From Pterois miles (taxonomy: Eukaryota; Chordata; Actinopteri; Perciformes; Scorpaenidae), in the NCBI GenBank assembly GCA_947000775.1, contig CAMQGK010000299.1, positions 15,272,501 to 15,336,500 on the forward strand: DNA of 64,000 nt. The letters are read 5' to 3'. The position numbers and the translations under genes were made by a program. This document shows positions 36,822 through 48,601 of the stretch, in pieces; position 1 is the stretch's first letter; the number at the start of each line of letters is the position of its first letter. The notes under the pieces are model-generated. The model searched no databases and was not told the origin of the DNA. It worked only from the letters and a program-made list of their open reading frames with translations.

Positions 36822-37777
36822 GACCAAACGTCTCAGTCTTGTCTGTGTTTTCTTGTGGGTGTTCTTCTTAATGCATTAGTCAACACAACATGTGCATATT
36901 GCAACACGTTTGTGCTCCTCTATTCATTTTTAAGTGAGACAGGTACAGCTGAAGAAAGACATCTTTGGAGGAGAAGTGTTTTTTTCTTTTTTATCTTATT
37001 ATTAAATCAATTTTAATCTTCCTTCCTTGTTTTCTATTTAAAAAAAGAATAGGAATCAATGCAATAATCCATATCTGTATGATTTTCCCATCAGAGTTGG
37101 GAGATAGCGCGTCACATTCACAGTTTATTTTCCAGACCTATTTGATTGTGACAGGCTTGTCTTTTTGCTCAGACAGATATTGTCTTGAACTCTGCCAGAG
37201 TGAATAGATGGAATGAAAGTAGGCCTTTCCTGAGCGAATAAGTAAAAGGTTCAACAAAGGTCAACGCTGTGAATTATTAAATCTCTTTATTTCAGGATAG
37301 TAACACGCTCCATCATTTGAGAGATGAAGGATGTGCAACCTACTAGATGATTAATTTGCCAGTTTTGATGGAAAAGCCTGCAGGATGAAACCTGAATCAA
37401 TTGTTTTATATGTCTGCTGTGTTTTCTCTCACTTTTGATGTCTTCAGAGACTCATTATTCGCTCCGAATTTCCCTCACATTCTACTTTCACAGCCTCACT
37501 GAATTTTTTACACTGCCGGCAGATCTTCACATGGTACCACCATCTTTAAATCCATTGAGTATGCATTGGTCTGCATCTCTGGGATATCTATACATATTAA
37601 ATGGATTGAGACTAGGAATGACGTGCTGTATGCTGCAGCAGTTTGAGAAAACTTATTCTAGTGCTATACTGTTTTTGACAAAACTACTGAATTGTTACCC
37701 TGTATCAGAATTTTTTTTGTATATTTTTAGTATTTTTTAGTAAGTATAAGAGCATATGTACATTCATAATACATAAA
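36822..37777. other. Unrecognised AT-rich stretch
   Basis: A 101-codon frame at 37435-37740 has no domain and is not called. Confidence 0.5.
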
Positions 37778-38342
37778 ACGTATTAGGGCCACATTGAGGG
37801 GACAAAATCTGAGATCTTGAGAATAAAGTCAGAACTTTATAAGAAAAAAAGTAAATTCTTCCTCCACAAAAGAGTCAGTTTCCTCCAGGTCAGTGTGGTT
37901 TTTTCTTTGTAAGAAACACAGTTTCTTGCACGAGCCTTTCAAGGTCCTGATACTGAAGATAATATGGTGCCGATGTTAAAAAAGATCAAGTATTTCATTA
38001 TTTGTGACACCTAAACTGAAGTATAACTTCACACATTTTCACACATGCTGCTATTTCCCCTCTAATACAACACGCAAAATTACAACTTTATATTTTTTAT
38101 ATTATTATACTTTTTATAATATTGAGTTTGTTCTCATAATACTATGACTTTTTCTCATAAACTTCTGACTTTACTCATAATATTTTGACTTATTCTTGTA
38201 AACTTTATTCTCATAATATTACGACTACTTTTCATAAACGTATGACTTTAGTCTTATAATATCAGGACTTTTTTCAAACTTGTGACTTTCTTCTCATAAT
38301 ATGACTTTATTCTCAAAATCCCAGATTTATTTTTTTTTCTCA
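37778..38342. mobile_element. ACGTATTAGGGCCA palindromic element, second copy
   Basis: It starts ACGTATTAGGGCCA. The left arm carries GAGAATAAAGTCAGAAC. The right arm (38080-38342) is a degenerate tandem array of words such as TCTCATAATATTACGACT, roughly the reverse complement of the left arm motif. The expected terminal TGGCCCTAATACGT is missing on the right, so the end has decayed. Confidence 0.6.
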
Positions 38343-39270
38343 TCCATTTACTTTTTTAAAGCTGGTTGCTTCTTTGGCTGCAGGGTAAATATTGATTTCT
38401 ACATTTCTTTCACAAATAGTGATGCATTAAACATTTTTCATTAATTGCTTGAATAAATATAGTCAAATGTCTCAAGTTCTCCTGCTCTGAGTCCCAGACT
38501 TCTGCAACCCCTGACCCATCCCACCCAATGAACACACACCACAACTGCTGTGTGCATATTTCTATGAGTATAATTATTGTAAGAGTGCTTGTTAAGAGAA
38601 GTTCACTCCACTCTGTCAGTGTTTACACTCTCCAAGCTGGAGCGAAAAGCCATTGAGCCTGATAGGATTCACCACAAAGGACTCGAACGGCCGCCGATCG
38701 AGTGCTGTTGTGGTCCGAACGTGTCCCCGTCAGACGTGAGCACAAACACCTCTCTGTTTACTCCTGGAGTTCAGTGTCTAACAGGCCATGAAATTACATT
38801 TCCACTCTGTGAGGAGAGGTCATCTCTTCAGTGCTACACCTGAAGACAGCAAGCCAATACAGAGTCAAACTGTCATTTTAATTAGTGTCTGCTGTCTTGT
38901 ATTGGACACCTAATTTAGGTCATACACCCATCTGTCCTTTAGTGCTTTTTAGGAGGTAAGGCAATAGGAACAATTGACACAGAGGAAAAGCTTTTCACAA
39001 AAAGATGAGCTGATATCGCCGTGTGCCCTTCTGTTCTTTTACTCAGTGACCAGATTAAAAATTAGGATGCGTTCCCAAACTGCAAGTAAATAACACAATT
39101 CTCAAGTTTTACTGTGACTCTAAGACCCACCTTTCAACTACTCTGTCAGACCGTCGATATTTACTCTATACAGTTGGACTGGTGATCTCAACACAAGACA
39201 GTTTCTCATGTGTCACTGCTATTACACAGCTACTTCAGCGGAGTTGTGAGTTGTGTTTTTAACACCCCTT
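38343..39270. other. Unrecognised stretch
   Basis: The 84-codon frame at 38589-38843 has no domain. Confidence 0.5.
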
Positions 39271-39557
39271 TTAAGGCGGGACAGTTGCACAGTTATTCTG
39301 CCTCTCAAAAACATAATGATGGGGTATCACTTCTCCGCCGTTAAGCCGGAGGTGGAAGTAGCCAGAGCCGAATCAACGCCTGTGTAAAAGGAACGGACTA
39401 CACGGACATACAGCGCACACTAGACGTCATCATCTCGAATCACAACCCGAGCAGCATTATACCAGCATTGTGTGGTAGTGTAAAAAAAACAAAGCCGCTG
39501 TAATGAGGGGTCGTCTTTACAGCAGTGTAGCAAGATCTCTGTATAAAAGGGCCTTAT
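39271..39557. repeat. Possible MITE, about 290 bp
   Basis: The left AAGGCGGGACAG and right CTGTATAAAAGGGCCTT are weakly inverted (AAGGC...CAG). The interior (TCTCCGCCGTTAAGCCGG, GGACTACACGGACATACAGC, GGGGTCGTCTTTACAGC) matches a CpG-bearing fish repeat I recall. No firm TSD. Confidence 0.4.
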
Positions 39558-39924
39558 GAGAGAGTGTCTCTAAGAGAGAGTGGAATATGTTGCACACGTT
39601 GCCTGCCAATAAATAAAGAGTTTACAGTCCATTCATGGACTCATCTCATCTCTTGTTTTTTATGTTTAATATACTGTACTGTGTTGTTAAGAAAAGCCCA
39701 TGTTTACTTCCTGTCAGCTGACAGCGGTCATTCAGACACACTGCAACTGTAAGGTCACCCCAGCAGGTCTATATATTGTATAAAATTACAGAAATGCCGT
39801 CGGGTTGTTTTAAATGTTTTTGAATAGCTGTGTGTATTTCTCGGTTTTGATATTTTCACAGTATTTATATCACACTTAGACCTGTTTTATGATAAATAAG
39901 ACATGAAAATCTCACTTATATTCC
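39558..39924. other. Unrecognised spacer
   Basis: A 62-codon frame only, and nothing recognised. Confidence 0.45.
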
Positions 39925-39975
39925 CGAATTTCCCTCCGGGGATTAATAAAGGTTCATCTTATCTTATCTTATCAT
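39925..39975 (+). mobile_element. Severely truncated LINE 3' tail
   Basis: CCCGAATTTCCCTCCGGGGA, TTAATAAAGG and then (ATCTT)n form a short LINE end. It is related in layout to the LINE end at 5936 but from a different subfamily (CTCCGGGG in place of CCCACTGTGG). Confidence 0.7.
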
Positions 39976-41091
39976 CAGGATCAGGACTTTCGGTTATGTC
40001 TTTCATAAATTTAGCAGTCTGTATCACCCATTAAGATCAAATTCACTAATATCTTGATTGACATTGCTGTAGACTCGATAGATGCCCGAGTGCTGAACAT
40101 AACCTAAAGTTAAGCTTCCCAGCTTTTTGACTTGTGACCCCTTAAATCAAAGCAGCGTTTACCTGCGACACAGCCTCACTCAGAGTTGTGAGCAGTTCAA
40201 CTAAACTCAACTCAGAGAAAAATCTGAAAATCGTTTTGTTTAGTAGTATTGTTTCTTATCCCTCCAATCAGCTCACGGCCCCTCACACTTTCTCTCAACC
40301 TCTAATATTAAGACATAAACAATGACCATATAGCTCTACGAAACCCTAGTCAGTCAACTGTCACACTCCCTAAAAATCTTAACCCCTCTCTTGACTGATA
40401 AAGCACACCCCAAAACCATCATAGGGATAAACCAGCCAGTAATTGCTTAATAAATCAAAACTGTCAAGCCAGTCGGGTCCTGTCAAGCTCAGGCCCGGCT
40501 GCAGACCTGCAGCCACGGCCGAAAAATCCCACCAACTCTCATCTTTGGAATGATTTATTTGAGTTATTTCACAAAGCTATAAATTGACAGAAACTTTAGT
40601 GTCTGCTCAGAGATGTGTTTGACCACAATGCTCCCAATGTGTGACTATGTTTCATCAATGCTGTGAATGTTCACACTGATGGATGCTAACGACAACCAGA
40701 GAAGCATGTCCTGACAAAAAATGCATGTGATTCAGTAAATACAGTACATCCCAATGTCTGCCAATTCTCATTTTTCTCAATTTAGACACAAAAAAATAAT
40801 TAACAACACCATACCAATAACAATTTTCTGATCCATGTCGTTCACAACTGGAGTTTTAATGGCATTAACTATATGTAGGCTATACAGCACAAAAAAGTAG
40901 GAAATAACAGGAATAAACACAATTAAAACAATTTTACCACATTGCCTACTTACTTAGTCTACTTGTAGAAGCACAATTAACAAGGAAAAATGTCCATATC
41001 AACAAAATCTGCAATCTGACACGCAGTAATAACAAAAAATTTGTTCTAACGCCATTGTTTTTTTCATGCAGTATAAATGTGACACTTTCAG
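39976..41091. other. Unrecognised stretch
   Basis: No gene or element supported. Confidence 0.5.
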
Positions 41092-41402
41092 CACACGGAC
41101 ACACTGACAGCTGTTGTTGCCTGTTGGGCTGCAGTTCTCCATGTTATGATTTGAGCATATTTTCTATGCTAAATTCAGTACCTGTGAGGGTTTCTTGACA
41201 ATATTTGCTGTTGTGTTGTGTTGTTAATTGATTTAAAATAAAAAATATATACATACATTTGCATACAGCAGCATATTTGTCCACTCCCATGTTGATTCAA
41301 GTATTAAATACTTGATAAATCTCCCTTTAAGGTACATTTAAAATGTGTGATTAATTTGTGATTAATCATGTGATTAGGTGCAATTAAATATTTTGACGGC
41401 CT
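41092..41402 (-). mobile_element. hAT-type GGGCTGTCAA family, copy B
   Basis: Inverted relative to copy A. ATGTTATGATTTGAGCATAT, GTACCTGTGAGGGTTTCTTG, ATTTGTCCACTCCCATGTTG and AATCTCCCTTTAAGGTAC are reverse complements of the corresponding words at 24770-24965. It ends in a decayed TTTGACGGCCT at 41402. Confidence 0.8.
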
Positions 41403-43250
41403 CAGTGAATACCAATACATTTTTTTTAATATATACAGCTTATTTCGTCAGGCCTTGAGTCAAACGAATTATTTCCGTGGGCTTAAAATCATTGTTTTAT
41501 TTAAGGGCTTTGCTGCCCTGCCATTTGTCCTTTGTGCCCTCAAAAAATTGACAACATGAAACTCAAAGCCTGCCTTCTGTGATCTGAGGCAAGTTTCTTT
41601 CTCTTGTTTGCACAATGATAATGTGTGCTACATGTACTCCCAGGACGGCCTCTGCCTGCATATATTAGATTAATTATACATGCAGTGTATACATGATACA
41701 CTTTCATACATTGCCATCGCTGTGCATATGTTTGTGCCAGATACAAATGCCGTTTCTTCATCTTTTGTGTGCTTGAAGGAAATAGCTGATTTCAGCTGAA
41801 AATCCTTCACAGGGTGCTATCTGTCGCTGATCAAATATTCATTGATCAGTTTCACAATCTGTTGGATACGTTACATCTGTGCTCCTTTGTTGTACTCTGT
41901 TCACAGCTGCGGTGGCCTTCACTGTTCAGATCAATGCACACAGACATACACTGCTTTTAATGTTTCCAGCCACATCTTTCAAACTGCCAAACGCTAATGA
42001 AATACACATACTGTAATATTCAATACCTGTGCTTCAACTCCCCTGGTGGTTCGCACAATCTCCTTATATATTCAGGTTTCAGGGAAATGGCGATATTCAC
42101 CTCTGAAGATTACAGGAGGTCATTCTGAGCAGAGGCAAAATAAGACTGAATAGAAATAAGGAGAGGTGCCTCTTAAAAATTCATACAGTGTTTATCCCTG
42201 ATGTGATTTTGCCCTATCACAATGGAAGACAAGACAATGCATAAGAGATAAGATCTATTGGGTTTATTTTCATTGTCTCTGAACTCCCAATCTCCTCTGA
42301 GGCTCTGCCCGCCCTCAGCCATGACCTTCTCCTCACTTACATCACAAGTTTTCACTCCACTTGACTTCTCTCCATTTCTACTCTCTTTTACTTTTAATTA
42401 TACAGGTGCATAACTTGAAAATTCCCCCATTGCCTGCAGGTATGAGGAGAGAATACGGCTTAAGCCCAAGATAAGAATCAAGAAAGCTGCGTGTGAGATT
42501 TAAATTCAACACTGGTGTGCAGCAGCTGGTCAGACACTACAGATAATAATACAGGTCATGTAAATTGGCCTTTATTGCTCCTGTTGTCCAAAAGTGAATG
42601 CAGGGTAATTAGACAAGCTCCAAATGTGTGCTCCCTTGAAATCAGCATTATGTTTTAAAGAAACTTTAGTCTCAGTAAACCACCATCCATAACTTTTGTA
42701 TTAATTTTTCTATGCAAAAGCCTTCATTTAAGAGTTCAACCAACACGATACACCAAGCATTTCACGGCCAGTATTTTAGCCAATAATTGCCGTTAAGCCA
42801 TGTAAACTCCCACTGTTAGAATTACAGTTTTAGAACCAGGGAGTGATTAACTCTCAAAAGTGTCACAGCGGCTTCTTCTGCTGTGAATATGCTGAATCCG
42901 CAAGCAAACAGCCCTGATTTGGTGTTTGGCCTTACACATCTGCAGGATCCTATGACGGTGCCCTCCGTCTCCCTGGTGTTGAATCGTCTGACCTCTCTCC
43001 CCTTTCACTGCAGCAGAGTGGCTGACTGCTATATGACTTAGTGGATAAATAAAAGCTACAAGGGCTGATTTAGACTTGACTGCTGTGAAACTGGGGCCCG
43101 TTGTTCCGATGGTTCATTATTACAAAACCCCAAAATATAAGGGAAGAGCGTAACATCTCTAAGTGACTGCGGGAAAAGATTTTCTGGAAGTTTATTCCAG
43201 ATTTGAGGTGCATAGAAACTGAAAGCTGCGTCCCCATTTTTGTTTCTGAC
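41403..43250. other. Unrecognised stretch
   Basis: No element or gene supported. Confidence 0.5.
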
Positions 43251-43516
43251 CAGAAGCCCATGTCTAATTATTATGCAAAATGACGTTTGCTGTATTTTAT
43301 TTTCCTACCATGGCAAATGCATGACTCGCCCTGCTTTGCGCCCGGTTGAATTACCCTGAAATTCTTACACTTAAACCTAACTAATCTCACTCCTCATGCC
43401 TAAAGCCCTGAACCTAACCAACCCAACCAACAAGCAATCAGAGAGCTAGGTAGGGAAAAAAAAATGGGGATGGTCTGACTTCTTCATTCTGCATAATAAT
43501 TAGCCATGTGCTTCTG
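43251..43516. mobile_element. Foldback/MITE-like element with 33-bp TIRs
   Basis: The left arm 43251-43283 and right arm 43484-43516 are inverted repeats, identical at 30 of 33 positions. Both contain CTAATTATTATGCA. The 200-base loop is rich in CCTAACC-like words. No coding frame. The class is unknown. Confidence 0.8.
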
Positions 43517-43542
43517 TTTTTGTTGCAGAGAGAGTTTGATTT

Positions 43543-43662
43543 TCAGAGCAACGGGCCTTCAGAACAATGGGTTTTTGGGATAACGGACTGTCGTACAAAT
43601 GGGCTTTCAGTCCACTGGCGCATTTTTTGGACCACTGGGGTTTTAGAATAATGGGTCGTCGG
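43543..43662. repeat. Degenerate minisatellite, unit about 18-22 bp
   Basis: Successive words such as CAGAACAATGGGTTTTTGGG, ACAAATGGGCTTTCAG, CCACTGGGGTTTTAG and AATAATGGGTCGTCGG repeat a core AANAATGGGnnTTCGG. The minus-strand frame across it (43500-43766) is a by-product. Confidence 0.7.
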
Positions 43663-43867
43663 ATGGCAGGCCCCCGAAACTTGAATTGAGTATTATATCT
43701 CCGACTTGCTTGCCTGCAATACATTTTCAGACCAAAAGCATTTAAGTTGCAGGTTTTCACAGTCAAGTCTACTAAGTCAGGCCAAGTCTTTGTGGGGCTG
43801 TAATTATGCTCACTGGTATTTTGAACGACATAACCTTCGGACGGTTACAGATTAAACTAACACTATT

Positions 43868-44335
43868 AAACATACCAGTGCTTAGCAGTTATAATGTTTA
43901 CCATGTTAGTTTTATGTGGTAGCACGCTAGCATTATCACTAAAAACAAAGTACAGCTGTGGCTGATGGGAATGTTGCAGGTATTTAGTCATAAACCAAAG
44001 TACTGGACAAATTAAAATTTTGACCCAATAATGGTGCTTGATGACAAGTTGAGGTTCACCAAATTCATTAGGGTATACTCTCTGGAAACCATGAATATCT
44101 GTACCAAATTTTGTGCCAATCAATGTTGTAGACTTTTACTAAAAACCCAAAATGTCAATCTCATAGTGGTGCCAGAGGAAAAGTCAAGAGGATTGCCAAA
44201 GTCAGTAGGCGTCTGAAGACCATGAAAATCTGTTCACAATCTCATAGCAATCCATCCAATAGCTGTTGTGATATTTCACTTTGGATCACAGTGGTGGGCG
44301 GACCAACCAGGTCAACATTACTATCCCTAAAATCA
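43868..44335 (+). repeat. Dispersed repeat, uninterrupted copy 2
   Basis: Motifs in the same order as 12957-13870: ATAATGTTTACCATGTTAG, GTACAGCTGTGGCTGATGGG, TGCAGGTATTTAGTCATAAA, CCATGAATATCTGTACC and GCAATCCATCCAATAGC. It shows the site that is interrupted in copy 1. Confidence 0.7.
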
Positions 44336-45510
44336 CACTGCTCGCAAGATTTACATACGTATATGAACATAGGTCATGTCAATCTGTATGTATCTTATGA
44401 GTCATGACCATGCAGGCTAAACACTACATAGATTAAAAAGAAAAATGTTAAAATGTTGAGTAATTTTAATTAGCGTTCAGTGACCTGGAAAATGACTGGT
44501 AGCATAAACTAAGGACTTGCCTTCAAGGACTTGAGACTTAGACTTGCCCCAAAAATCTTTGAAACAACTGACCATAACAGAAACAGCAAATAAACACTAA
44601 CTGAATTACTTGAGGTTGCAGTAATTACTGAACCCACCCTTCTAGAGATCTGAAGAGGAGCCACCTCCTTCCCCTGTATCTTCATATCAGCCCAGCCTAC
44701 AGCCTTACACTGCTCTCCTTCATACAGAGTAAATAAGGTTTTCTCGCACAGTGGAGAGTGTAAAACAGGCTGGAGAAAGGCTTTTAATTAGCAGTTGTAC
44801 TAAATACCATGTCTCAGTTTCCATATTCCACTTCGGGCAGAACTACTGACCACAGTTATTTTAAGGACAGCGCTAGTGGCTCAGAGTCAGGGGAAAGCTC
44901 GTGATTAAGAGAGATCCACATCTGTTGTGAGCATATACTTGAGACCAATCTTTGCTCCTAGTCAAGATAATAAAAGGCTCTTTTCCTTATCACCAAAAAA
45001 TGGCCGTCTTATTTGAGTGGGGGGAGGCAATTTCCTCTAATAACTCTTCTCCTATTGTTATCTTCACATAAATTAATCTCCATTAGCAGAGAGACCATGC
45101 ATATTCAAGGAAGACCAGAACAAGAAGACTTTAAGATCTTCGTCTTCCAGGAAGCAAGCAGGAGGTCAGCGAGTGAACCTGGCTTTCACTTTATTATAAT
45201 CTCTCAGTCAAATCGTTTCGGAAGGGACACAAAATTACTTTGCAAATGAAAAATGGAAAAAAACTTTCATGTTAATTCATGAATACTATTTCATTTTCAG
45301 CATGACTTTACCCTTAAAATTTTATCCAAATTGAAAGAGAACTTCGTGAATATAAATTGTTTGATTCAAATAAAATAGTGCAGACTGAAAAGTTGGAGAA
45401 TAAGTAATGAAGGTTCAGCAAAGACCACGTTTTGATCCATTTCTGTATTCCAAAACTACAGACCATCAATTATCAAGACTCCATGGCTATTAATATTTCC
45501 ACAGCCTATT
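44336..45510. other. Unrecognised, possible conserved non-coding sequence
   Basis: No element ends. The part at 44990-45250 (ACATAAATTAATCTCCATTA, GACCATGCATATTCAAGG) looks like unique regulatory-type sequence, treated as a finding. Confidence 0.45.
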
Positions 45511-45701
45511 CTTTACAGCAGTGATTCCCAACCAGGGGATAACTGTGCCCTAGGGGGTACTTCAGAGGTGACTTTGGGGTTAGGGTGAAAAATTGTGAAA
45601 CAGCTCAACTATTTCGAAAAAACAAGTTGCAAGTGAGAAGTTAAAACCTTTGTCAATTAATAACTCTGGGATAGAAAGAAAAGAAAGAAAGATATTCCTT
45701 G

Positions 45702-46020
45702 GGGGCGGCAGTAGCTCAGTCTGTAGGGAGTTGGCTTGGGAACCGGAGGGTCACCGGTTCAAGTCCCGACATGGACCAAAAACTGAGTGTGAACTGGTAG
45801 CTGGAGAGGTGCCAGTTTACCTCTTGGGCACTGCCGAGGTGCCCCTGAGCAAGGTACCAAACCCCCAACTGCTCGGGGCGCTTGTCAGGAGCAGCCCCAT
45901 CACTCTGACATCTCTCCATTAATGCATGTGTGTGTGTGTTTGTGTGCATGTACCATGTATAAGTTAAAACAGAGTGTAAATTGAATTTCCCCACTGTGGC
46001 ACGAATAAAGGTAGATCTTC
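45702..46020 (+). mobile_element. tRNA-derived SINE, plus copy of an inverted pair
   Basis: A box GTAGCTCAGTCTGTAGGG, B box CACCGGTTCAAGTCCCG, body AGAGGTGCCAGTTTACCTCT, GGTGCCCCTGAGCAAGG and CATCACTCTGACATCTCTCC. The 3' end GAATTTCCCCACTGTGGCAC plus GAATAAAGG matches the LINE end at 5936. Both pol III boxes look intact. Confidence 0.93.
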
Positions 46021-46041
46021 TTCTTCTTCTTCTTCTTCTTT
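46016..46041. repeat. (CTT)n tract joining two SINE tails
   Basis: A run of CTT units forms the shared tail-to-tail junction of the inverted SINE pair. Confidence 0.93.
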
Positions 46042-46316
46042 ATTAGTCCCACAGTGGGGAAATTCAGTTTTACACTCTGTTATTCACACAGTACATATAC
46101 ATGTCAATGGAGAGATGTCAGAGTGATGGGGCAGCTCCTGACAAGCGCCCAGAGCAGTTGGGGGTTTGGTGCCTTGCTCAGGGGCACCTCGGCAGTGCCC
46201 AAGAGGTAAACTGGCACCTCTCCAGCAACCAGTTGGTCTTGGTCCATGGGGGAATTGAACCGGTGACCTCCGCATCCTAACCCAAGTCCTTACGGACTGA
46301 GCTACTGCCGCCCCCC
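46039..46316 (-). mobile_element. tRNA-derived SINE, minus copy of an inverted pair
   Basis: The reverse complement reads GGCGGCAGTAGCTCAGTCCG at the head, CACCGGTTCAATTCCCC as B box, the same body words as the plus copy, and ends ACTGAATTTCCCCACTGTGG with GACTAATAAAG. It is very similar to the plus copy, with a few short indels. Confidence 0.93.
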
Positions 46317-46940
46317 AAAAATGAACAGTGGCCCGTACGGGGACTAGACTCTAATAATAGACTCTAATAGACTCTAATATTTTTAAACACTGGCCCCATG
46401 GGCTACCGAGCCTCTAAATTTTGTGGCCCAAATGTAAACATATATAAAAACAATATGGAAAAGACAATTTAACACAACTTAACACAGCCATCCTTAACTG
46501 TGATATTAACATAATGAAAATGTGATTATTTAATTAGATTGAAAACTCAAGTTCTTTGACGGACTGTGCTGCCCACTGGCTGCTAAAAGGTAATGGCAAC
46601 TAGACCTCCCGATCCCATCCCCGAAGATAAGTCCTCATTTCAGCTTCACGCATCAACCTTTCCTCGTCCACTGCGGTGCTTTCAAAGCGAGCGACAGGAA
46701 AAAAATAGAAACAAGGCGTGTGACAAAAGTTCAGTCGTGCTGCGCAGCTCTGTGCTGCTCAGTTAGGACACTCCAACAGAAAACAATGCAATCACACTGA
46801 TTTTGTCGCCGATGTTCGCTCAAGTAACGTTTAGTATACAGTCTATGGTTAGAACTTGGGCGCCGTAATCTCATTGAGACATACAGTATAGTCTCATTCT
46901 CAAGAGAGATCTAAAAAAACTTACAAGTGATATTTGGTGG

Positions 46941-48601
46941 CCACATACTAGGGCTGCGCAATTAATCGACCATTAATTGTGATCAAGATAACCACAATTA
47001 AAAGAACATGATCCACTGCGATATTGATATTTAAAATGTGTGCACCACACGAAGAAAACTGCATATCAAATCACACGCTTCCTAAGCTAACAGCCAGTTG
47101 GGAAGTTTTTGGTTTCACTTTTTGGGGGCTGCGAAGCCCAAATTTACCAATGTTGTGGCTGCAGTTGAAGCAGAAGAGAAATATACTGTATATTACTGTC
47201 TTCGCCTGGCTTTACAACTGAACAAATCAAAATGCATTGAAAAACTTCATTTAAGTATTACTTTGATGCAACGATTTGTTAATTATCAGGAGTGTATCAC
47301 AACAGAAAAGTGAAAGCAGCACTCTACTGATTTGGGATAAAAGGATTTGGTATAATTTTACTTTAAATCAGCTTTAAATCAATGGTCTGAAACTCAGTTT
47401 ACCTGGAGGCAGAGTCTGGGTGAAGCTGGGCCGCATCAGGTAGTCCACAAAAAAGCTTTGTTAAAAAACATCTTCTCAAACAGTTCTTCAGCTTGAATGG
47501 GTTCTTCTGAACATGAATGGGACATTGAAGAACATGAACGGTTCTTCTTCTCTTGCCTCCTGAGAGGCCTGGCAGCGCTTCCTCCCACATAGCTGAGCCA
47601 CATTTGACTTGAGGGAGGAAGCGGTTGAGACCCTCAGTATGGCCTGAAATTGTCTCTGCTCATCCCCAACCTTTGTCTTCACTGCAGGCTTTGAAAAAGA
47701 CACGATTGGGGCTGTGTGACAAGATGTATCTTCATTCAAGTTGTGCCTGTTGTGCTTGTGTTGCGCTGCAGTTACACCACCACACCGCTAGTTGGCGGCG
47801 GCGTCTCTGAGAGTTTCCTCCTTCTTCTTCTTCCTTTACTTCAGACAGAAACTGAGCAGAGTTGTGAGCTAAAAACTGTTGAACCACAAACCTTTTACTG
47901 ATATAACTGGAACGCCGAAAAGAGGAAATATACCTGAGTCGCTTTGTGTGAACAACCACTGAAACGAGGCCGAGAGGGGTCAAACTTTTTGGGTTGTCCG
48001 GAGTCCTGGCAGCTCAGCACCGCCGACAGGCTGGACCAATCACAGCCGGAGCGTCGCCGCCACGCGGAGTTACATTTCTGAAGAGGTGCACGTCAGGCTA
48101 CGGCGTCGGTTCAACGCGGACGTATAAATTAAGTTTAATCAGGCCTACGCGATGTTACACGGGCGCCGCCATGGTTGTTGTGAAATGTTTCTCTGCTTGC
48201 ATCAAGCCCGGGCGATGGCCCGCCCCCGGAAGCCATATACTCCACTGTGATTGGTAGGTTCGTTCAGCTCGGGCTTGCGCAGCAAAGGGAGCTTCCACAC
48301 ACCGCGCGGCAAAGTGGCGTCCACGTCAAACTTACACTAATATTAAACTTTCATATCCAGGTGGGGGCCACAAAATAATCGCGAGTTTGAAACCTATGCT
48401 TTAAATGAACTGTGAAATAAGGCCCAGTCTTATTTTGGTGCAACAACTTGTACATTAGCACAACATAGACGTGAAAGTAGTGCTCTGTTTATTTAAAAAT
48501 GAAAGTGCAATAAAAGTATTTTGTCCCCAAAATCACTTAATAATTATGATAAATAATTGTGATTATCCTTTTGGCCATAATAATGCAGCCCTACCACAGA
48601 C
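46941..48601 (+). mobile_element. Second-level hAT element (TAGGGCTGCRCAAT family)
   Basis: The body is 46949-48593. The left TIR is TAGGGCTGCGCAATTAATCG. The right TIR in reverse complement is TAGGGCTGCATTATTATGGC. The flanks CCACATAC (46941-46948) and CCACAGAC (48594-48601) are an 8-bp TSD with one mismatch. Without the third-level insertion it is about 618 bp. It is the same family as the copies at 32657 and 36225. Confidence 0.88.
47372..48406. mobile_element. Third-level hAT element, 1019 bp, perfect TSD
   Basis: The body is 47380-48398. The left end CAATGGTCTGAAACTCAG and right end (reverse complement) CATAGGTTTCAAACTCGCG are inverted. CTTTAAAT flanks both sides exactly (47372-47379 and 48399-48406). 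It is richer in CpG than its host. It contains CCAATCACAGCC, GTATAAATTAAG and GCCGCCATGG motifs that could be misread as a promoter and start site. No transposase domain was recognised. Confidence 0.88.

Noticed and set aside
39530..39630. Solo LTR (TATAAAAG followed by AATAAATAAA)
   Set aside because: TG..CA ends and TSD were not found, and the upstream part fits a MITE-like repeat better.
45702..45775. A tRNA gene
   Set aside because: Same reason: a tRNA-like head of a SINE, mirrored by a second copy in inverse orientation.
47990..48260. Host gene promoter with CpG island
   Set aside because: It lies inside a hAT element with a perfect 8-bp TSD, and no exon follows.
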